The notes under the pieces: generated by a model
What the model was told of the DNA's origin: nothing
The model's database searches: none
Seen by the model: only the letters and a program-made list of their open reading frames with translations
From: Chitinophaga terrae (ex Kim and Jung 2007)
GTDB taxonomy: Bacteria; Bacteroidota; Bacteroidia; Chitinophagales; Chitinophagaceae
NCBI RefSeq assembly: GCF_900107795.1
Contig: NZ_FNRL01000009.1
Location: 162,303-226,302, forward strand
Length of the DNA: 64,000 nt
Reading direction: 5' to 3'
Shown here: positions 24,997 to 34,126 of the stretch, one piece after another
Numbering within the stretch: position 1 is the first letter of the stretch
Layout of the letters: each line of letters opens with the position of its first letter
Translations under genes and position numbers: made by a program

Positions 24997-25875
24997 ATGG
25001 TCAACCTTTCCAATATCCGCATCACCAGTTTCCGGCCCTCATGGCTGCCGGCCAGCCTGGAGGCGGATATACTCAGGCTGGATCAACTGCACCCCGAGAT
25101 CTCCGGCAATAAATGGTTTAAACTAAAGCATAATATTTCCGTTGCCCAGTCCAAACAGGAAGGCATACTTACGTTCGGCGGACCGTACTCCAACCATATC
25201 GCCGCCACGGCTGCAGCCTGCCGCCTGGCCAATATTCCATGTACCGGGATAATCAGGGGAGAAGAACATGCACTGGAACTGAACCACACCCTGCAAACCG
25301 CCGCCAACAACGGCATGCGACTGGAGTTTATAAGCAGAACCGAATACCGGGAAAAGAAACATCTCTTTCATTATCCCGGCTACCATATTATACCCGAAGG
25401 AGGCCATAATGCCGAAGGAGCCAGGGGATGCGAAGAAATACTGCACCTCCTGCCAACCGCCCATTATACCCACATCCTTTGCGCTGCAGGCACGGGCACA
25501 ACGCTCGCAGGACTTATCAACAGCGCATTGCCAACCCAGGAAGTCATCGGCATTCCTGTACTGAAAGGCGCCCGGTTCCTGGAACAGGAGGTTGCGATGT
25601 TGCTGCATCCGGGTATCAACACCAAATGGAAGCTGTTATATGACTTCCATTATGGCGGTTATGGCCGCACTTCTCCCGCCCTTATAAATTTTATGAATTC
25701 TTTAAATCGCGAAACAGGGCTGCCAACAGACATTATTTATACAGGGAAATTATTGATGGCGTTCCATGAATTGTGTACTCAGCCGGCCTTTCCGGCGAAC
25801 AGCCGCATACTCCTCATCCATACAGGCGGCTTGCAGGGCAATCTTTCCCTGCCTTCCGACGTTCTGATGTTCTAA
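24997..25875 (+). CDS. PLP-dependent ACC deaminase/D-cysteine desulfhydrase family enzyme
   Basis: A 292-aa tryptophan-synthase-beta-fold PLP enzyme. PLP lysine in SGNKWFKLKHN (Lys39), substrate loop FGGPYSNHIAATAAA, and phosphate-binding CAAGTGTTLAGL near residue 162. Family members break down D-cysteine or 1-aminocyclopropane-1-carboxylate; which one applies here is unclear. A -7-like TACCTTCG lies at 24967-24974. Stand-alone plus-strand gene. Confidence 0.85.
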   Translation: MVNLSNIRITSFRPSWLPASLEADILRLDQLHPEISGNKWFKLKHNISVAQSKQEGILTFGGPYSNHIAATAAACRLANIPCTGIIRGEEHALELNHTLQTAANNGMRLEFISRTEYREKKHLFHYPGYHIIPEGGHNAEGARGCEEILHLLPTAHYTHILCAAGTGTTLAGLINSALPTQEVIGIPVLKGARFLEQEVAMLLHPGINTKWKLLYDFHYGGYGRTSPALINFMNSLNRETGLPTDIIYTGKLLMAFHELCTQPAFPANSRILLIHTGGLQGNLSLPSDVLMF

Positions 25876-25904
25876 AAACAGTTCATTATATTTAAAGCGT
25901 AGTG

Positions 25905-25912
25905 TATTTTTG
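25905..25912 (+). promoter_or_regulatory. -7 element of the 25944 gene
   Basis: TATTTTTG matches TAnnTTTG, 31 nt before the ATG. No convincing -33 element. Confidence 0.4.
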
Positions 25913-25943
25913 CCAACTTAAAGAGCCTTTTCGGATTATCAGT

Positions 25944-26678
25944 ATGAAGCATTTAGTGCGTATAACTTTTGTTATCGGGATATTATTATTGAGCGCGTTT
26001 GCAGGGAAAGCACAAGTACAGGAATATACTCCTCCTGTTTTACCAGATTTTTCGGCTAGTATAAAAACGGGTAAGATCCAGCTGGATTGGATATCCGGCT
26101 TTACCCAGGTGAAAGAAATAGGTATCCAGCGGTCGCTGGACAGCGTGTTAAACTTCAACACCATCGGCTATGCCAGCTATCCTACTCAAACAAGGAATGC
26201 TTACCTGGATAACCGGCCTTTACCAGGCAATAACTATTACCGGTTGTTCATCCTGTTCACCAATGGCAGGTATATGTATAGTAAAACCGTGCTGGCATTG
26301 TCTGACAGCACTATCAGGGCTGATATGAAATTGCAGTATGCCGATATTAAAGACGCTGCCAGGGGCCTGAGAGGTAAAGAACAGGAAAACAAGGAACCAG
26401 ACAGGGTTTCATGGCATCCTTCCAACTATATTTATACCACTGCGGATGGTAACGTGAACATCAAATTACCGGATGCAGCGCAGAAACATTATTCTGTAAA
26501 GTTTTTTGAATCTAACGGCCAGTTCCTGTTTGAAATTGAACATGTTAAGGGGCCAAGCCTGGTGCTGGAAAAAGCTATATTCCTGCACGCCGGCTGGTTC
26601 AATTTCGAAATATACGAGAACGGAACTACGCTGAAGGAAAAATGGAGCCTGTTCATCCCGTTGAACTATAAAATGTAG
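25944..26678 (+). CDS. Secreted protein of unknown function
   Basis: A 244-aa protein with a signal peptide (MKHLVRITFVIGILLLSAFA, cut near GKAQ). The mature part looks like two beta-sandwich modules. The first (KTGKIQLDWISGFTQVKEIG, NYYRLFILFTNGRYMYSKTV) resembles a fibronectin-type III module. The C-terminal one (ADGNVNIKLPDA, YSVKFFESNGQFLFEIEHV) resembles type IX secretion tail domains but lacks a clear ending motif. I chose ATG at 25944 over an earlier in-frame ATG at 25902 because the signal peptide starts there. Function unknown. Confidence 0.7.
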   Translation: MKHLVRITFVIGILLLSAFAGKAQVQEYTPPVLPDFSASIKTGKIQLDWISGFTQVKEIGIQRSLDSVLNFNTIGYASYPTQTRNAYLDNRPLPGNNYYRLFILFTNGRYMYSKTVLALSDSTIRADMKLQYADIKDAARGLRGKEQENKEPDRVSWHPSNYIYTTADGNVNIKLPDAAQKHYSVKFFESNGQFLFEIEHVKGPSLVLEKAIFLHAGWFNFEIYENGTTLKEKWSLFIPLNYKM

Positions 26679-26695
26679 ACAATTTCTTCCTGAAT

Positions 26696-26736
26696 AAAAG
26701 AAAACGGACCAACCTAAGGCTGGTCCGTTTTCTTTT
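26696..26736. terminator. Bidirectional terminator between the 25944 gene and lipB
   Basis: 16-bp perfect stem AAAAGAAAACGGACCA paired with TGGTCCGTTTTCTTTT, 9-base loop. A on one side and T on the other serve both converging genes. Confidence 0.9.
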
Positions 26737-27433
26737 ATTCAATTGCAGATTCGAAGATCTCTGCAAAATGGCGTTTCAGCTTTGTTTTCACTTCTTCTAT
26801 ATCTACCTCTCTTCCCAATTCTTCGTGGAGAGAAGCCACTTTTTTATCGGCAATCCCACAAGGCACAATTTTATTGAAGTAATCCAGGCTGGTATTCACA
26901 TTCAGGGCAAACCCGTGCATGGTCACCCATCGGCTGCACCTAACCCCCATGGCGCAGATCTTCCTCGCTTTCGCTTTATCGCCGGGCTCCAGCCATACGC
27001 CTGTTTCGCCGGGCGACCTGTCGCCTTTCAGTCCATACTCCCCTATCGTGCGGATGATCACTTCCTCCAGGTTACGCAGGTATTTACCTATATCCGTAAA
27101 GTATTTTTCCAGGTCGAGGATCGGGTAACCAACGATCTGGCCGGGTCCATGGAAGGTGATATCCCCGCCCCTGTTGGTAGGCACAAAGCCAATTCCCTGT
27201 TCTTTCAGCGCTTCTTCTGATACCAGCAGGTTTTCCATATGCCCGCTTTTACCTAATGTATATACCGGCGGATGTTCGCAGAAGAGTAAGTGGTGAGTAG
27301 TAGGAACAACTGCCTGCCCTGCTGATACAGAGGCCGACTTCAGACTAACATTCTCCTTTAGTAACTGCTCCTGGTAATTCCAGGCCTCCTGGTAATCAAT
27401 AACCCCCAGATCTTTGAACCAAATCTTTTCCAT
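26735..27433 (-). CDS. lipB: Octanoyl-ACP:protein N-octanoyltransferase
   Basis: A 232-aa enzyme that transfers octanoyl from ACP to lipoyl domains, the first step of lipoate synthesis. Seen: HHLLFCEHPPVYTLGKSG, RGGDITFHGPGQIVGYPI, the catalytic Lys in ARKICAMGVR, and the acyl-carrying Cys in KIVPCGI. I chose ATG at 27433; an earlier in-frame ATG at 27496 lies inside a repeat and gives unrelated residues. The start codon is directly preceded by a perfect palindrome. Confidence 0.93.
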   Translation of the reverse strand: MEKIWFKDLGVIDYQEAWNYQEQLLKENVSLKSASVSAGQAVVPTTHHLLFCEHPPVYTLGKSGHMENLLVSEEALKEQGIGFVPTNRGGDITFHGPGQIVGYPILDLEKYFTDIGKYLRNLEEVIIRTIGEYGLKGDRSPGETGVWLEPGDKAKARKICAMGVRCSRWVTMHGFALNVNTSLDYFNKIVPCGIADKKVASLHEELGREVDIEEVKTKLKRHFAEIFESAIE

Positions 27434-27455
27434 ATCACCTACAAATGTAGGTGAT
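27434..27455. promoter_or_regulatory. Perfect palindrome with a -7 element at the lipB start
   Basis: ATCACCTACA-AA-TGTAGGTGAT ends one base before the lipB ATG. On the minus strand it contains TACATTTG (27449-27442), a perfect -7 element. Transcription would then begin at or near the ATG (leaderless), and the palindrome could bind a regulator. Confidence 0.55.
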
Positions 27456-27472
27456 TTCCGGTAAAGGGGGTG

Positions 27473-27702
27473 CACGCAAAGGCGCTGAGGAGGCAAAGAG
27501 CGCGGAGATTTTTTTAAGGGAGCGAAGTTTCACGCAAAGAAGCAAAGAAGCAAAGAGAGCGAAGACCAACAGAATCTACTATCTCTGCTCCCTTATTTTT
27601 CTTATTAAAATCCTTTGCTTCTTTGCTTCTTTGCTTCTTTGCGTGAAACTTCGCTCCCTTAAAAAAATCTCCGCGCTCTTTGCCCCCTCAGCGTCTTTGC
27701 GT
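27473..27702. repeat. GCAAAG-rich long inverted repeat, copy 1
   Basis: Arms of roughly 95 bp (27473-27567 and 27613-27702) are near-perfect complements around a spacer of about 45 bp. Both carry repeated GCAAAGAA units, GGGAGCGAAG, and ends CACGCAAAG/CTTTGCGTG. The same units appear at 39949-40206. No protein of its own; interspersed repeat between divergent lipB and rluD. Confidence 0.85.
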
Positions 27703-27728
27703 GAAACCCACGGAAAGGCTTATTTTTG
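27696..27728 (+). promoter_or_regulatory. Promoter of the rluD-like gene
   Basis: TTTG at 27696-27699, 21-nt spacer, TATTTTTG at 27721-27728. The -33 element is inside the end of the GCAAAG repeat. Confidence 0.6.
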
Positions 27729-27744
27729 CCGGAAATATACATGA

Positions 27745-28815
27745 ATGTCTGAAGAATTGCTGGAACTGGAAGATGAGCTGGAGAATGGCGACGGCAGCGA
27801 GGAACTGTACGAAAAGATCAATATGGTTGTGGATAAAGGCCAGGAACCGATCCGTATAGATAAATTCCTAACTGCCCGCATTGAAGGCGCTACTCGCAAT
27901 AAAATACAACAAGCCCTGGATGGCGAGATGGTATTGGTGAACGACAAACCCGTCAAATCCAATTACAAGATCCGGCCACTGGATAAGATAGTCGTGTTTT
28001 CTAACAAGAACCCGGAAAATACGGAGATCATCCCGCAGGAGATCCCTTTGAATATTGTTTATGAAGATGAAGACGTGATGGTCATAGACAAACCTGCCGG
28101 GCTGGTAGTGCATCCCGGTTGCGGAAACAGGGACGGCACCCTGGTAAACGGGCTGTCGTGGTACCTGGGCGATAAAACCCAGGTAACAGAACCTGAAATT
28201 CCGAGGTTTGGCCTGGTACACCGGATCGATAAAAATACAAGCGGACTTTTGGTGATCGCGAAAACTGACAAGGCGATGAACGACCTGGCCAAACAATTCT
28301 TTGATCACACTGTTCACCGTCGCTATATTGCCCTGGTATGGGGAGATTTTGAAGAAGATGAAGGGACCGTTATCGCCCATGTGGGCCGCCATCAGCGCTT
28401 CCGCAAGATTATGGACGCCTACCCCGATGGAGAACATGGTAAGGAAGCCGTTACCCATTACCGGGTACTGGAGCGTTTCAACTATGTGACCCTGGTAGAA
28501 TGCAGGCTGGAAACAGGCCGCACTCACCAGATCCGCGTACATATGCAGCACATAGGCCATTCTCTCTTCAACGATGATACCTATGGAGGCAACCGAATTG
28601 TCAAAGGAACTGTCTATACCAAGTATAAACAGTTCGTGGATAACTGTTTCGAGATCATGCCGAGGCATGCCCTCCATGCGCAACAACTGGGATTTATACA
28701 TCCCCGCACCAGGAAACAGATGTATTTTGAAAGCCCCATGCCACCCGATTTCGTTGCGGTGCTGGAAAAATGGAGAAGATATATTTCTGCCCGTCCATTA
28801 AAAGACGACGAGTAA
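27745..28815 (+). CDS. RluA/RluD-family 23S rRNA pseudouridine synthase
   Basis: A 356-aa enzyme with an acidic N-terminal extension. An S4 RNA-binding domain (IRIDKFLTARIEGATRNKI, near 33-75) is followed by the synthase domain: VIDKPAGLVVHPG, then the catalytic Asp in HRIDKNTSGLLVIAK near residue 160, and GRTHQIRVHM near 255. It isomerises uridines in large-subunit rRNA. The D-subtype assignment rests on length and the S4 domain, so no symbol is given. Stand-alone gene. Confidence 0.92.
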   Translation: MSEELLELEDELENGDGSEELYEKINMVVDKGQEPIRIDKFLTARIEGATRNKIQQALDGEMVLVNDKPVKSNYKIRPLDKIVVFSNKNPENTEIIPQEIPLNIVYEDEDVMVIDKPAGLVVHPGCGNRDGTLVNGLSWYLGDKTQVTEPEIPRFGLVHRIDKNTSGLLVIAKTDKAMNDLAKQFFDHTVHRRYIALVWGDFEEDEGTVIAHVGRHQRFRKIMDAYPDGEHGKEAVTHYRVLERFNYVTLVECRLETGRTHQIRVHMQHIGHSLFNDDTYGGNRIVKGTVYTKYKQFVDNCFEIMPRHALHAQQLGFIHPRTRKQMYFESPMPPDFVAVLEKWRRYISARPLKDDE

Positions 28816-28921
28816 AGCTACCGGGATAGGAAAGGATAAAATTTTTATTCTTCCCTGTCCCAATTTATTATAAATAATATGCATATTTAGCTATCTTAGC
28901 GCAGAATACCATGTCATATAC

Positions 28922-30592
28922 ATGAGAAGCCAGATAGTCCGTTCCTTTTATTCCTGCTTTCTTCTGCCAGCATTGTTGGTTTGCTCCCTGTTTGCCAGTT
29001 ACAGCGCTAAAGCACAGACTTCATTCACCGTTTCTTCTACCTGTGTAAAAGACAGCGCATTTTTTACCCTCACTTCCACTACGGGGATCGACTCCGTGAT
29101 CTGGCATTTCGGCGATCCGGCTTCCGGCCCTAAAGATTCTTCAAAAGCATTATCGCCCTACCATATTTACGACAACACAGGTACGTATACAGTAAGTGTT
29201 GATACCTGGAATAATGGGGTAGCCACTACCGTTACCCAGGATGTTACGATCGTTTCCATCCCGTTCTTTGACCTGGGACCGCAGGATATTACCCTTTGTG
29301 AAGGAAGTACTATGACTTTGTCGGCCCCCGTGATCCCCGGCGCTACTTACCTGTGGCAGGATAGTTCTACGAACAGCAGCATACTTGTTGATACTTCCGC
29401 CACTTACAAGGTGAAGGTCAACGGTTGTCCGAACCCAGATTCTGTAAATATATTCTACACTCCCATCCCGGAAGTAGACCTCGGAAGGGACCTGGTATTA
29501 TGCACCGGGGAGAATATCATGCTGGACGCCACTGCACAGAACTGTACTTATATGTGGAACACGGGAAATACAGAGCCGACGCAGAATGTAACGACAAGCG
29601 GCACCTATCATGTAGATATTTTTCCTAAAGGTTGCCCGCAGATGTCGGACGAGGTAACCATCACTTTTACGGGCCCCCCGTATCCTTTTTCGCTGGGGCC
29701 TGATACTTTGTTGTGCCCGGGAGAAAGGATTCGTATAGCCCCAACCGTGCCTGCTGCCACCAGGTGGGAATGGAGCACCGGCGCTACCACGCCGGCGGTT
29801 ACCATCAGCAGTACAACGAATTTATGGGCGCTGGTAGAGATCAATCACATCTGCAGTGTAGTGGATACTATCTTTATCAACTATAACCGCCTGAAGAAGC
29901 TGGACCTGGGAAACGACACTACCATCTGCAAGGGGAATTTCCTGGTGCTGACAGCCGATTTCGGGAACGGGGTTTATCGTTGGCAGGACGGGTCGGACCA
30001 GGCAACTTATTACGTTACCAAACCCGGGTATTACTATGTGCATGCACAGATTGGCAGGTGCGAATCCACAGACAGTATAGCAGTGTCGTTTGAAGATACG
30101 CTGCGTGTAAACCTGGGGCCAGACACTACCTTATGCTTTAACGAAGTATACAGGCTGAAACCACAGGGCGCAATAGGCGGCGTTTATAAATGGCAGGACA
30201 GCAGCAGCACCAGCATGTATACGGTCACCAAGCCGGGTTTGTATTCGATCGTCGCCTACAACAGTTGTGGAAAAACAGCCGATTCGGTTGTGATCAGCTA
30301 TAAAGACTGCGGTTGTACACTGTGGTTCCCCACTGCGTTTACTCCGAACGGCGACGGGAAGAATGATTATTTCCGGCCGGTATACCGATGTCCGATCTCC
30401 GATTATGTCATGAGCATCTATAACCGATGGGGAGAGCGGGTATTTTATACCACTGATCCGAAAGTGGGCTGGAGAGGTACGGTGAACGGGAAACCGGCCG
30501 ACGCGGCTACCTATGTGTGGATAGTGGATTATAAAGAACCCAATACCGGGTTTCCTGTACACCGCACAGGTACGATCACCTTGTTATACTAA
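28922..30592 (+). CDS. Secreted PKD-domain protein with gliding-type C-terminal domain
   Basis: A 556-aa protein: signal peptide to about residue 31 (YSAKAQ), then a PKD-like domain (IWHFGDPASG; YDNTGTYTVSVDTW). Four or five Ig-like repeats follow, each with a LGPDTTLC or LGNDTTIC start and a W(Q/N)D/TG-S core (YLWQDSS, YMWNTGN, WEWSTGA, YRWQDGS, YKWQDSS). The C-terminal domain (WFPTAFTPNGDGKNDYF; MSIYNRWGERVFYT; YVWIVDYK) is the CHU_C/type IX secretion type B sorting domain. Likely exported to the surface by T9SS; possibly an adhesin. Confidence 0.88.
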   Translation: MRSQIVRSFYSCFLLPALLVCSLFASYSAKAQTSFTVSSTCVKDSAFFTLTSTTGIDSVIWHFGDPASGPKDSSKALSPYHIYDNTGTYTVSVDTWNNGVATTVTQDVTIVSIPFFDLGPQDITLCEGSTMTLSAPVIPGATYLWQDSSTNSSILVDTSATYKVKVNGCPNPDSVNIFYTPIPEVDLGRDLVLCTGENIMLDATAQNCTYMWNTGNTEPTQNVTTSGTYHVDIFPKGCPQMSDEVTITFTGPPYPFSLGPDTLLCPGERIRIAPTVPAATRWEWSTGATTPAVTISSTTNLWALVEINHICSVVDTIFINYNRLKKLDLGNDTTICKGNFLVLTADFGNGVYRWQDGSDQATYYVTKPGYYYVHAQIGRCESTDSIAVSFEDTLRVNLGPDTTLCFNEVYRLKPQGAIGGVYKWQDSSSTSMYTVTKPGLYSIVAYNSCGKTADSVVISYKDCGCTLWFPTAFTPNGDGKNDYFRPVYRCPISDYVMSIYNRWGERVFYTTDPKVGWRGTVNGKPADAATYVWIVDYKEPNTGFPVHRTGTITLLY

Positions 30593-30593
30593 A

Positions 30594-31529
30594 TTATTCG
30601 GCAGCTGTGAACTGGCTGAATTTTGCCGAGAATACCGCTGTTTCACGCTTCTTGAAAGGCACATCCCAGGTACCGTTGTAGGTAACCAGTGCAGGAATAA
30701 GCAATCCATTGAATTTGGTCATCTGCACATTCATCTTCACATTAAAATCAAATAACATCGTTTTGTAAGACAGTGCATATTTACGCCCTACGATTTCGAA
30801 GTTGTCTTTGTTAAACCAGGTGATGAGTTCATCTATCACTACGTCGGCTTTGTCTATACGCCCCAGTTCGGGTTTTGTCTTAGCGGTAAAAACATAGCAT
30901 GGAGTGCCGTCCACATAGTTTTCTGACGTTATGGAAAAGTTATAGAAGCGTTGTACTTCCGGGTCGAAGATCGCTACTTTGTGGCCTACTACCGGTACGC
31001 CTTTGATAGGTTTTCCGGGGTTAAAGATCAGTTGTTTTAACTGGGATTTGTGGCGGGCCAGTGAGCCTTTATCTGATTCGGGTGTTTCGCCGTTAGCGTC
31101 TACACATATGGTACCTTTTGTAAAGAAAAGGTTGGCATATAGTTCCGCCGTATAGTAATTATAGTTGCCTTTTTTCGTGTAAAAGTCGCCCGTTACTTTT
31201 TCGTCCGTCACCTGCATTGTTCTGCATCTTCCTTTTACCGTCTGGCGGGTACGGTTATAGAGAGAGGCCTGGGTGCCTCCGTCCCTGGCCAGTATCCTGA
31301 TATCGTTGATGGCATTGAAGCCTACGATGTGAAGGTTTTTAAAGGCGCGGTAGAAAGTGGTATCTTCTTCTACCCTTTTAATAAAGCTATTAACGTCGAA
31401 GCCTACACGCTTCGCTTCCACGATCACTTCATCCAGGTTAACCGTCATTCCCCTGTACCGGGCTGTATCCTGGGCGAGGGAAGAAAAAAAGGAAAATACT
31501 ATTAACAGTGTGAATATGTATCTGAACAT
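30594..31529 (-). CDS. Exported protein of unknown function
   Basis: A 311-aa protein with an N-terminal signal (MFRYIFTLLIVFSFFSSLAQ). The mature part contains LDEVIVEAKR, YNRTRQTVKGRCRTM, YTAELYANLFF and PGKPIKGVPVVGHKVAIFDP. The pattern of alternating beta strands suggests an outer-membrane-associated or periplasmic protein, but I do not recognise a family with a known role. Its stop is 2 bp from the stop of the convergent PKD gene. Confidence 0.6.
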   Translation of the reverse strand: MFRYIFTLLIVFSFFSSLAQDTARYRGMTVNLDEVIVEAKRVGFDVNSFIKRVEEDTTFYRAFKNLHIVGFNAINDIRILARDGGTQASLYNRTRQTVKGRCRTMQVTDEKVTGDFYTKKGNYNYYTAELYANLFFTKGTICVDANGETPESDKGSLARHKSQLKQLIFNPGKPIKGVPVVGHKVAIFDPEVQRFYNFSITSENYVDGTPCYVFTAKTKPELGRIDKADVVIDELITWFNKDNFEIVGRKYALSYKTMLFDFNVKMNVQMTKFNGLLIPALVTYNGTWDVPFKKRETAVFSAKFSQFTAAE

Positions 31530-31648
31530 GCCCGCAATTTATATCTTTCTGGCTAAGGAGCAAAGGAAGGGCCAAACCTGTAAAAATTAAGAGTGGATAA
31601 GACATTACATCCTATCCACTCTTAGTTATTTATACGGCTGCGGGCAGA

Positions 31649-32488
31649 TTATCCGGGGATCTTTCCTGCAACGTACATCTGTTCCATTGTTGGAGAAGCG
31701 GCGCCGCCTTTTTTCTCGAGGGTCACGGCAAACATTTGCGCTTTGCCGGTGATCTTCATTTTTTGCAGCAGGTTAACCGTATCGCCCATTTCAAACACAC
31801 CCATATCTACAGGCTTACCGTCGACAATGGCCCATAACTGGTATTGTTTGTCGGCTGCTGGTTCCGGCAGGTTATTTACTTTCAGGTAAACCTGTTGGCT
31901 TTCCCTGTTCCAGAACACGGTTGCCAATGCAGTTGGGAATGCTTTTGTTCCCGGCATTGTTACCTTCAGCACTTTTGGATCCTGTATCACGTTCATTGAT
32001 TCCTGCATCTGTTCTAAGCGCGCTTTATAAAGGTTGCTTTTAGACAGGATGGAGTTTTGAGAAAGGAGTAAAGACTCGTATTTGTCTTTATACTCTTTGA
32101 ATATTTTATACCGGTTGAAGAACACGTAATTCAACACCAGGCTGAATAGCAGCAATACGGCTGCTACGGAAGCGATCCATTTCCAACGGGCGCCTTTCGG
32201 CCGCTCTATGGAAACTATGGGAGCGGAGGGGTCAGGGGTAAGAGTATTCTCCTGCATAATTGTTTGGTTATTTAGGTTAGAGAAGACAAAAGATTTGGCC
32301 TGGGGATCGGGAGTGAGGGATTGCATTTGCACATAGGCTTCCATAGCGCGTTGGTATGCCGCTACTTCTGCCGCTACTTCGGGGAATTGCGCCATGGCGG
32401 CTTCCAGCTCCTTAATTTCTTTTTCGGAAGCAATACCTGCCGTATAAAGCTCGATGATGCCGGATGATATGACGTGTTGTGGATCCAC
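31649..32488 (-). CDS. Anti-sigma factor with RskA-type domain (copy 1)
   Basis: A 279-aa single-pass membrane protein. The N-terminus (about 1-70) is a short anti-sigma region (VISSGIIELYTAGIASEKEI). One helix lies at about 107-127 (WIASVAAVLLLFSLVLNYVF), then a coiled coil, then an RskA-like C-terminal domain (VFWNRESQQVYLKVNNLP; YQLWAIVDGKPVDMGVF). It would hold the ECF sigma encoded 2 bp upstream at the membrane. Paralogous to the protein at 33190-34113. No HCxxC zinc motif. Confidence 0.88.
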   Translation of the reverse strand: MDPQHVISSGIIELYTAGIASEKEIKELEAAMAQFPEVAAEVAAYQRAMEAYVQMQSLTPDPQAKSFVFSNLNNQTIMQENTLTPDPSAPIVSIERPKGARWKWIASVAAVLLLFSLVLNYVFFNRYKIFKEYKDKYESLLLSQNSILSKSNLYKARLEQMQESMNVIQDPKVLKVTMPGTKAFPTALATVFWNRESQQVYLKVNNLPEPAADKQYQLWAIVDGKPVDMGVFEMGDTVNLLQKMKITGKAQMFAVTLEKKGGAASPTMEQMYVAGKIPG

Positions 32489-32490
32489 TA

Positions 32491-33048
32491 TTAAATATTG
32501 CTTGTGTTGATAATTGTTCTTAACTGGTTGATGGCGTTCCTCATCCTGGTTTTAACTGTTCCCAGCGGGATATCCATTATCCTGGCAATTTCTTCCTGGG
32601 TGCATCCTTTGTAATAAGCCAGATCTATGAGCGTTCGTTGCTCTTTTGTAAGCTTTTCCAGCACCTTTGAAAAGCCCAGGTGTTCGTTGCCTGGCTGTTC
32701 GGTGATAATTCCCTTGATCGCATAAAGCTCGTCTGTATTATAGGATGTTTTCTGTTCCTGTTTGAACGATTTGGATCTCAGTACGTCTATAGCGGCGTTG
32801 CGCGCAATGTTGAGCATCCAGGTGAACAGTCTTCCTTTCGAGGGATCATAAGAATCGGCGTTCCTCCAGATCTTCAGGAAAACTTCCTGCAATACATCAT
32901 TGGCGGCCCCGGTATCATTCAGGGTTTTGACAATAACGCCGAAGAGGGCCGGTGAATAGAGGTCGTATATATGGCTAAAAACTTTCTCGTCGCGAGCGGT
33001 CAGGCCCCGTACAAGTTCAGCTTCTGAGTATGTAGCTGTAGATTCCAA
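32491..33048 (-). CDS. ECF sigma factor (copy 1)
   Basis: A 185-aa ECF sigma factor. Region 2: YDLYSPALFGVIVKTL, NDVLQEVFLKIWRN, GRLFTWMLNIARNAAID. Region 4: CTQEEIARIMDIPLGTVKTRMRNAI. It pairs with the anti-sigma gene 2 bp downstream. Highly similar to the product of 34127-34678, so the two pairs arose by duplication. Confidence 0.93.
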   Translation of the reverse strand: MESTATYSEAELVRGLTARDEKVFSHIYDLYSPALFGVIVKTLNDTGAANDVLQEVFLKIWRNADSYDPSKGRLFTWMLNIARNAAIDVLRSKSFKQEQKTSYNTDELYAIKGIITEQPGNEHLGFSKVLEKLTKEQRTLIDLAYYKGCTQEEIARIMDIPLGTVKTRMRNAINQLRTIINTSNI

Positions 33049-33189
33049 GTTAATCTGGATAATTGATTAAACATTAAAACAGACGCCTGGTATGCGCATG
33101 AAATTACAATCATGTGCAGGCAGATGTGTGTCTTTAATACCTGGTCAACCTGGGATATCGGATATGAGTTGTTCTTAGCAGGAAATAAA

Positions 33190-34113
33190 TTATTGTACCA
33201 CTCTTGCGGTCATGCACACTTCCTCTTCTACCGGGGGCCTGGTAACGCCAACAGGTTGGAGGGATATGGTATAAGCGCTGATGCTGTCCATTTCCTGCAT
33301 TTGCTGGAGGTTCCTGGTCACGGTCATTCCTGTGGCAAATACGCCGGCGTCTTTATACACATTGTTGACGAGCGCCCACAAATGAAATTGTTTTCCTTTG
33401 GGCGGCAGCGGCATCAGTTCGGCCTGGAGGAGGAGTGATTTTGTTTTGGTATTCCATCCGACGCGAACGGAATTGCCTTCGTAAGCGCCAGTGCCGTCTA
33501 TATGCGTCCACGATACGGCGGGATCGTTGAGGAGCCGCTCCTGGTCTGTGGATTTAAGAGAAGCCTCGTTCTTTTTCGCTTTTTCAGCATCGAGTCTTTC
33601 GCGGGTTGCTATGAGTTCTTTATATCTTCCTTCGTAGTCGTTAGAGGCGTTAAAAAAGAAGAAATTCAGGACAACGCTGCCGATAAGTATTACAATTATA
33701 GCGGCGGTAGCGTATTTCCAGTTGCGGTCTGATGTTCGTTTAGCCGTTGCCGTTTTATTGGGAAGTTTAGGCTTGGCATTGACGGGTAAGCTCAATGGGA
33801 GCTTAACGGATTGTTGTTTCTGCGGTTCAGTTAAAGATGGTTTGAACTGCAGTTCTTTGGGCAATGCGTTGTTTCCCAGGGGGACTTCGTCCTCATGGAT
33901 CATTGCCAGTATTTTTTCTTTGATACCTGCCGGAGGGGCGATGGAATACAGCTGCACAAAACGTTCCTTATCCTGCTGCAAAGCTCTTACAGCAGCGCGG
34001 ATATCAGGATATTGCAAGGCAGCTAATTCCACTTCGATCTGCTCCTCTTCGGGAAGCATACCAAATACATAGCTTTCAAGAATGCCGGATGATATGTATT
34101 GTTGTACATCCAC
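33190..34113 (-). CDS. Anti-sigma factor with RskA-type domain (copy 2)
   Basis: A 307-aa single-pass protein parallel to copy 1: N-terminal ISSGILESYVFGMLPEEEQIEVE, helix near residues 150-172 (ATAAIIVILIGSVVLNFFFF), coiled coil, and RskA-like tail (VGWNTKTKSLLLQAELMPLP; FHLWALVNNVYKDAGVF). Gap to its sigma gene is 13 bp. Shares 'LESY/ELYT' and 'LWAxV' landmarks with copy 1. Confidence 0.88.
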   Translation of the reverse strand: MDVQQYISSGILESYVFGMLPEEEQIEVELAALQYPDIRAAVRALQQDKERFVQLYSIAPPAGIKEKILAMIHEDEVPLGNNALPKELQFKPSLTEPQKQQSVKLPLSLPVNAKPKLPNKTATAKRTSDRNWKYATAAIIVILIGSVVLNFFFFNASNDYEGRYKELIATRERLDAEKAKKNEASLKSTDQERLLNDPAVSWTHIDGTGAYEGNSVRVGWNTKTKSLLLQAELMPLPPKGKQFHLWALVNNVYKDAGVFATGMTVTRNLQQMQEMDSISAYTISLQPVGVTRPPVEEEVCMTARVVQ

Positions 34114-34126
34114 TTACTATGGGGAA

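Noticed and set aside
27451..27744. Plus-strand 97-codon ORF inside the GCAAAG inverted repeat
   Set aside because: It reads repeated K/A/R-rich units from an inverted repeat and has mirror composition; not protein-like.
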